Positions 57,084 through 60,975 of a DNA stretch of 60,975 bases are shown piece by piece (position 1 is the first letter of the stretch; every line of letters begins with the position of its first letter). The notes beneath the pieces are model-generated. The model did no database searches and was not told where the DNA came from. It worked only from the letters and a program-made list of their open reading frames with translations. A program made the position numbers and the translations under genes. This DNA is from Flavobacterium xanthum. Lineage in GTDB: Bacteria; Bacteroidota; Bacteroidia; Flavobacteriales; Flavobacteriaceae. The stretch spans positions 1-60,975 of the forward strand of contig NZ_FRBU01000023.1 of the NCBI RefSeq assembly GCF_900142695.1. Direction: 5' to 3'.

Positions 57084-57878
57084 ATGGAAAATAGCCCCCA
57101 TCTAAGAACCGTAAATGTTACCCGATATATCACTCCTTTGCGAGAAGGTGGTTCTTTGCCTGCATTGGCTGAAGCCGATGATGATTTTAAATACGTTTTA
57201 AAATTTAAAGGTGCCGGTCATGGCGTAAAAGCCTTAATCGCCGAATTGATTGGCGGAGAAATTGCTCGTGTTTTGAAATTAAAAATTCCAGAATTGGTGT
57301 ATGCTAATCTGGATGAAGCATTTGGACGCACTGAAGCGGATGAAGAAATTCAAGATTTATTACAAGGCAGTCAAGGACTTAATTTAGCATTACATTTTTT
57401 ATCAGGAGCCATAAATTATGATCCCGTTGTCACTGTTGTCGATTCAAAATTAGCCTCCCAGGTGGTGTGGTTGGATGCGTATATTACTAATGTGGATCGT
57501 ACGTTTAGAAATACTAATATGCTGATGTGGCATAAGGAATTGTGGCTAATTGATCATGGTGCATGTTTGTATTTTCATCATTCGTGGACCAATTGGGAAA
57601 AACAGGCTCAAAGTCCTTTCGCATTGATCAAAGATCATGTACTGCTGCCACAAGCTTCTTTGTTGAAGGAAACCGATGTTTTATTCAAAAATATTTTAAC
57701 AAAAGAAGTTTTGCAGTCGATTGTTAACCTTATTCCTGAGGAATGGCTCAAGTGGGAAGACAGCGAGGATGCTCCCGAAGCGCTTCGAGCGATCTATCTA
57801 CGGTTTTTATTAATTCGATTGAACCATTCTGAAATTTTTATAAATGAAGCCCAAAATGCAAGAGAAACACTTATATGA
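57084..57878 (+). CDS. HipA-like protein kinase-fold protein
   Basis: The 264-aa protein has the HipA/kinase-like core: KYVLKFKGAGHGVKALIAELIGGEIARVL split over residues about 33-61 (putative ATP-binding Lys), the catalytic-loop-like LDAYITNVDRTFRNTNML (residues about 133-150) and the metal-binding-like LWLIDHGACLYFH. It lacks HipA's N-terminal subdomain, and there is no HipB-like antitoxin. It overlaps by about 23-35 bp with a DUF3037 gene, a pairing known from many genomes but, to my knowledge, with no described activity. It could phosphorylate a cellular target. Confidence 0.82.
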   Translation: MENSPHLRTVNVTRYITPLREGGSLPALAEADDDFKYVLKFKGAGHGVKALIAELIGGEIARVLKLKIPELVYANLDEAFGRTEADEEIQDLLQGSQGLNLALHFLSGAINYDPVVTVVDSKLASQVVWLDAYITNVDRTFRNTNMLMWHKELWLIDHGACLYFHHSWTNWEKQAQSPFALIKDHVLLPQASLLKETDVLFKNILTKEVLQSIVNLIPEEWLKWEDSEDAPEALRAIYLRFLLIRLNHSEIFINEAQNARETLI

Positions 57879-58239
57879 GTACTCCGTAATCCGAGTTGTA
57901 CCAAGGGTAGAACGCGAAGAATTCCTTAATGTGGGTATTGTTCTTTTTTGTAAAAAAGCAAAATATATAAAGGTGATTTATGCTCTAGACGAGTCAAAAC
58001 TCAAAATTTTTGCAAGTGAATTAGACTTGGAACAACTGCAATTAAATTTAGAAGCGTTTCAAAAAATTGGTAATGGAGCTATAACTGGTGGGCCTATCGC
58101 GCAATTTGATATTCCATCCCGTTTTCGTTGGTTAACGGCGCTTCGAAGTTCATCTATTCAAACCTCAAGACCACATCCAGGGTTGAGCGCTGATTTAGAA
58201 CAAACAACCCAACGCTTATTTGAGGAAATGGTGTTATAA
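57856..58239 (+). CDS. DUF3037 family protein
   Basis: This protein (127 aa from the ATG at 57856; an ATG at 57844 is four codons earlier) starts QEKHLYEYSVIRVVPRVEREEFLNVG, the DUF3037 signature, and ends with RPHPGLSADLEQTTQRLFEEMVL. No catalytic motif is evident; it probably partners the kinase-like protein it overlaps. Translational coupling through the overlap is likely. No terminator is seen after it. Confidence 0.85.
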   Translation: MQEKHLYEYSVIRVVPRVEREEFLNVGIVLFCKKAKYIKVIYALDESKLKIFASELDLEQLQLNLEAFQKIGNGAITGGPIAQFDIPSRFRWLTALRSSSIQTSRPHPGLSADLEQTTQRLFEEMVL

Positions 58240-58318
58240 ATAAAGGAAAATAAATTTTTTAAAAGCCGTTTTGATCTAACACAAGACTTTTACAGCTAAC
58301 AATAAAATAAAAAATTTA

Positions 58319-59509
58319 TTAATGAAGGCTGTTTAAATGCTTTGCGAGATACTTGCCCATGCTAAAGCTTGCTTGAAGAAGGTAGCCTCCAGTAGGGGCG
58401 TCCCAGTCTAACATTTCACCAATACAATAATACCGTTTCAGTTTTTTTAATTCAAAATGTTCATCCACAGCATTAAGTTGGATACCGCCTATAGTAGATA
58501 TTGCCTCATTTAATAGTCCTGAACCTATAATTTCGATAGGTAGCTCTTTAATGTTTTGTGCTAATAATGTTGGATTAAGGTAGGTTTCTTTTGAAAGGTA
58601 CTTTTTCAAGAGTCCAATTTGCACAGGACTTAATTTAACCTCTTTTTGCAGTGTTTCGCTTGTCTTCTTGAAGGTTGATTCTTGGATCTTTTGAAGTACA
58701 GCAGTGTAATTTAAAGAAGGCTTTAGATCGATACAAATAATGGCTTTTTGGTATTTTTGAAGTTCTTCACGGATTTGTGGACTCAACGCATATATGGCAT
58801 TTCCTTCTAATCCAAAATGTGTAATGACCGCTTCGCCTTTTTGTCTTTTATTCAAACAGCTCATGGCAATATTTTTAAGCGGACTGCCTTCGTGTTCAGT
58901 AATAAAATCTTTCGGCCAATTTACAAGGTAACCGCAATTAGAGGATTGAAACGGTGCTACAGGAATATTTTGCTTTTTAAATAGATCAAGCCATGACCCA
59001 TCAGAGCCGGTTATTTTCCAACTGCCTCCACCAAGGGCAAAAATAGTATAATCAGATTCTATTTCAGTAGCAGTATTGAAAACGAGAGCGCCTTTCGAGG
59101 TCCAGCCTGTCCAAATGTGATTATAACGGATGTCAACAGCCTGTTTTTCAAGAACAGTTACTATTGCGTTCAATACCGTTATGGGTTTAATCCCGATTTC
59201 AGGATACACGCGTTTGCTACTGCCCACGTATGTTGGAACGCCAATGGAATCGAGCCAATTTCGAAAATCGTGATTGTCAAATTCATTTAGCGCTTCACGT
59301 AAAAAATGCGCGGGAGTATATCGTGCTATAAGTTCCTTGATGGATTCTGAATGAGTCAGATTAAAACCTCCTTTTCCAGCCACCAGAAATTTTCTTCCTA
59401 CTGTTTTGTTTTTCTCATATAAAGTGACCTTGAATTTTTTGCAATCGAGCGATGCAGCCAGTATAAGTGCTGCGGGACCTCCTCCAATAATTGAAACTGA
59501 TTTCTTCAC
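58319..59509 (-). CDS. NAD(P)/FAD-dependent oxidoreductase (HI0933/BaiN-like, TIGR03862-type)
   Basis: The 396-aa flavoprotein starts with GTG at 59509. The first residues are KKSVSIIGGGPAALILAASL, the FAD-binding Rossmann motif, so no later start is possible. KFLVAGKGGFNLTHSE follows, as in HI0933 family members, and the C-terminal ends with GEMLDWDAPTGGYLLQASFSMG. The physiological substrate is unknown. TATTTTTG (59522-59515, minus) lies only 5 nt before the GTG, so the mRNA may have almost no leader. Confidence 0.9.
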   Translation of the reverse strand: MKKSVSIIGGGPAALILAASLDCKKFKVTLYEKNKTVGRKFLVAGKGGFNLTHSESIKELIARYTPAHFLREALNEFDNHDFRNWLDSIGVPTYVGSSKRVYPEIGIKPITVLNAIVTVLEKQAVDIRYNHIWTGWTSKGALVFNTATEIESDYTIFALGGGSWKITGSDGSWLDLFKKQNIPVAPFQSSNCGYLVNWPKDFITEHEGSPLKNIAMSCLNKRQKGEAVITHFGLEGNAIYALSPQIREELQKYQKAIICIDLKPSLNYTAVLQKIQESTFKKTSETLQKEVKLSPVQIGLLKKYLSKETYLNPTLLAQNIKELPIEIIGSGLLNEAISTIGGIQLNAVDEHFELKKLKRYYCIGEMLDWDAPTGGYLLQASFSMGKYLAKHLNSLH

Positions 59510-59663
59510 GCGGCAAAAATAGGGTTTGTTTTGGCGTTTAACACAGAATCTTTTTTAAATAATTTTACGGTAGTTAAATAATGGATTTAGTTCATGACTT
59601 CAAATAGTAGTTATAAAGAGTTAAAAAAGTAGCTTTGATTATAACTTGGGCGTTTCCCATTAT

Positions 59664-59706
59664 AAAAAAGAGGCTATTATCTAAATGGGTAGTAGCCTCT
59701 TTTTTA
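59664..59706. terminator. hairpin terminator upstream of rrn operon
   Basis: AAAAAAGAGGCTA...TAGTAGCCTCTTTTTT is a strong stem with T-runs in both directions. It isolates the rrn operon from leftward transcripts or ends rightward ones. Confidence 0.8.
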
Positions 59707-59710
59707 AAAT

Positions 59711-59797
59711 GGGTCGGGCTATTCGCTACAAGTCCTCGTCAAGTTGCGTTACACTTCACTTGGCTGCGGGCTTTGCGCTACTATCCCTAACGCGGGG
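59711..59797 (+). repeat. dispersed stem repeat, copy E
   Basis: It reads GGGTCGGGCTATTCGCTAC, AAGTCCTCGTCAAGTTG / CACTTGGCTGCGGGCTT, TGCGCTACTATCCCTAACGCGGGG. It is the most GC-rich copy and has a stem of the copy-D type. Confidence 0.85.
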
Positions 59798-60200
59798 AGT
59801 TGTATAATTGATTTAGAATTCGGTGTACCTTATATATAGGTAGGTATAAAATGTCTTACTATAATAAGTACCGTAAGAAACAAACAAGGAACAACTGCCC
59901 AGACGATAAAAAACTTAACCTATCTCAGATGATAGTGCAGTCAAGGACCTAATTTCAGGATTAATCCTGTCTGTGATCCTACCAAAGCGACTTAGAGAAC
60001 CAATAAATGTCTCAAAGGGATTGCATTTCCAATCGCTGCTAGCGCGATATAATGATAAAAAAACTAGATTTTGGTCCTTTTAGTATGCTTAGCTTTGGAA
60101 AGGGAGAGAGAAGTACAAAAAACTTTTACTTTCAAAATTCACGGTTTCAGTAAGTTAAAGCTAAAGTTAAGAAAAGGATAAAAAAAGAGTTTAAAAAAGC
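59798..60200. other. gene-free upstream region of rrn operon
   Basis: No ORF of interest is present. It holds stretches such as TTTCAGGATTAATCCTG and GCTGCTAGCGCGATATAATG that are unlike the rest of the AT-rich spacers. Whether it binds an activator is not evident. Confidence 0.4.
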
Positions 60201-60230
60201 TTGAATACCGGTATAAAGGAGTTAGTTTTG
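60201..60230 (+). promoter_or_regulatory. rrn promoter P1
   Basis: TTG (60201-60203), 19 nt and TAGTTTTG (60223-60230), followed by CACCCGC. Matches the Bacteroidota consensus. Confidence 0.85.
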
Positions 60231-60320
60231 CACCCGCAACAACGGCAAACGTTCTTTTAAATACTGGCAAGCACACTGAATTAAATTAGAAATTTTTTTT
60301 CTAAAAAGATTTAAAAAAGC

Positions 60321-60351
60321 TTGTGAGATTAGAAAACAGATGTTACCTTTG
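60321..60351 (+). promoter_or_regulatory. rrn promoter P2
   Basis: TTG (60321-60323), 20 nt and TACCTTTG (60344-60351), followed by CACCCCGC. Same context as P1, 120 bp further. Confidence 0.85.
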
Positions 60352-60444
60352 CACCCCGCAAAACGCGCAATGTTCCTTGAGAGACTGGTAAGAAAAGATA
60401 AAGAAAAGAAGTTTTAAATCTTCAAAAAAAACTTTAAATTTTTC

Positions 60445-60475
60445 TTGCGAGAAACAAAAGAAGTTGTTACTTTTG
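60445..60475 (+). promoter_or_regulatory. rrn promoter P3
   Basis: TTG (60445-60447), 20 nt and TACTTTTG (60468-60475), followed by CACCCGC. It is the promoter closest to the 16S gene, with a leader of about 200 nt. Confidence 0.88.
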
Positions 60476-60683
60476 CACCCGCTTCGAGAAACACTTTAAC
60501 AAGTGTTGATTGAGACGAAAAAAAAGATAAGAACACGTTCCTAGACATATTGAATTGACAGCCGTTTTAACAGAGATGTTAGAACAAAAGAATAAGAGTA
60601 ATAGAATCGAGAGATTTGAAAAAACCGATAGAATTGGAGTCGAATAAACAAAGAGAACAGATTTATCTGAACTCAAACAATAT

Positions 60684-60975
60684 ACGATGAAGAGTTTGAT
60701 CCTGGCTCAGGATGAACGCTAGCGGCAGGCTTAACACATGCAAGTCGAGGGGTATAGTTCTTCGGAATTAGAGACCGGCGCACGGGTGCGTAACGCGTAT
60801 GCAATCTACCTTTCACAAAGGGATAGCCCAGAGAAATTTGGATTAATACCTTATAGTATATCGAGTTGGCATCAACATGATATTAAAGATTTATCGGTGA
60901 AAGATGAGCATGCGTCCCATTAGTTAGTTGGTAAGGTAACGGCTTACCAAGACAACGATGGGTAGGGGTCCTGAG
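60684..60975 (+). rRNA. rrs: 16S ribosomal RNA, 5' part
   Basis: The universal start AGAGTTTGATCCTGGCTCAG lies at 60691-60710, followed by GATGAACGCTAGCGGCAGGC and TTAACACATGCAAGTCGAGG, the Bacteroidota-type 5' domain. The gene is truncated by the window end (about 290 of about 1500 nt). The exact 5' end is estimated a few bases upstream of the conserved start. Three promoters precede it. Confidence 0.97.

Noticed and set aside
59798..60200. tRNA or small RNA gene upstream of the rrn operon
   Set aside because: No cloverleaf, no GTTCRANNC signature and no promoter-terminator pair visible.

Overview
This 61 kb window is AT-rich chromosomal DNA of a Bacteroidota bacterium, almost certainly Flavobacterium or a close relative. 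The evidence is the start of a 16S rRNA gene at the right edge, promoters of the Bacteroidota type (TTG, about 19-21 nt, TAnnTTTG), a SusC/OMP-like outer-membrane receptor, several S9/S10/S41 peptidases, and weak or absent Shine-Dalgarno sites. I see no phage, transposase, integrase, CRISPR array or tRNA.

Layout. 1-3.2 kb: a YwqK/MORN-type lipoprotein and an S9 peptidase, with a relic of the trpA 3' end between them. 3.7-11.5 kb: a complete trp operon on the minus strand (trpL-trpE-trpG-trpD-trpC-trpF-trpB-[GGCT-like gene]-trpA) with a recognisable promoter, a leader peptide holding three consecutive Trp codons and an attenuator-type terminator. The spacers between trp genes are full of small palindromic repeats. 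11.6-13.3 kb: a MarR regulator, a nitroreductase and a YceI protein, a probable stress operon. 13.9-16 kb: a large HPII-type catalase. 16.3-22.4 kb: a giant hybrid histidine kinase of about 2000 residues with about eleven PAS domains and one GAF. 22.7-24.7 kb: a methionine gamma-lyase-like enzyme with a divergent Lrp regulator. 25-30 kb: lpd and fumC convergent, separated by an inserted AlbA_2/ATPase gene flanked by 123-bp direct repeats. 30-35.5 kb: a small membrane protein, a TonB-type receptor, an ArsC-like protein, a CPBP protease and MenE. 35.5-43 kb: an outer-membrane protein, an acyl-CoA carboxylase beta subunit, lpxD, phospholipase A, prfB with programmed frameshifting, a threonine aldolase and YbaB. 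43-50 kb: prolyl oligopeptidase, cysteine synthase, an unassigned 690-aa PLP-fold protein and YebC. 50-56 kb: a gcvT/S41 protease/LIC11966-like operon and an S10 peptidase. 56-59.5 kb: NAD(P)HX dehydratase, a HipA-like kinase with a DUF3037 partner, and a BaiN/HI0933-type flavoprotein. 59.5-61 kb: a gene-free approach to the rRNA operon with three tandem promoters, then 16S rRNA, cut by the window edge.

The most interesting structure is intergenic. (i) Five dispersed copies of one repeat family have conserved flanks and a central stem whose sequence changes on both arms together, which suggests selection on an RNA or DNA hairpin. (ii) Two single-gene insertions (S9 peptidase, AlbA_2 ATPase) are each bordered by a duplicated piece of the neighbouring gene's 3' end and terminator, pointing to a similar transposase-free insertion route. 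(iii) A GGCT-fold gene sits inside the trp operon between two clusters of hairpin repeats. (iv) A palindromic repeat is translated as part of TrpF. Among protein-coding loci, the HipA-like kinase/DUF3037 pair and the 690-aa PLP protein are the best candidates for undescribed biology. All calls are from reading the sequence; no database search was run.
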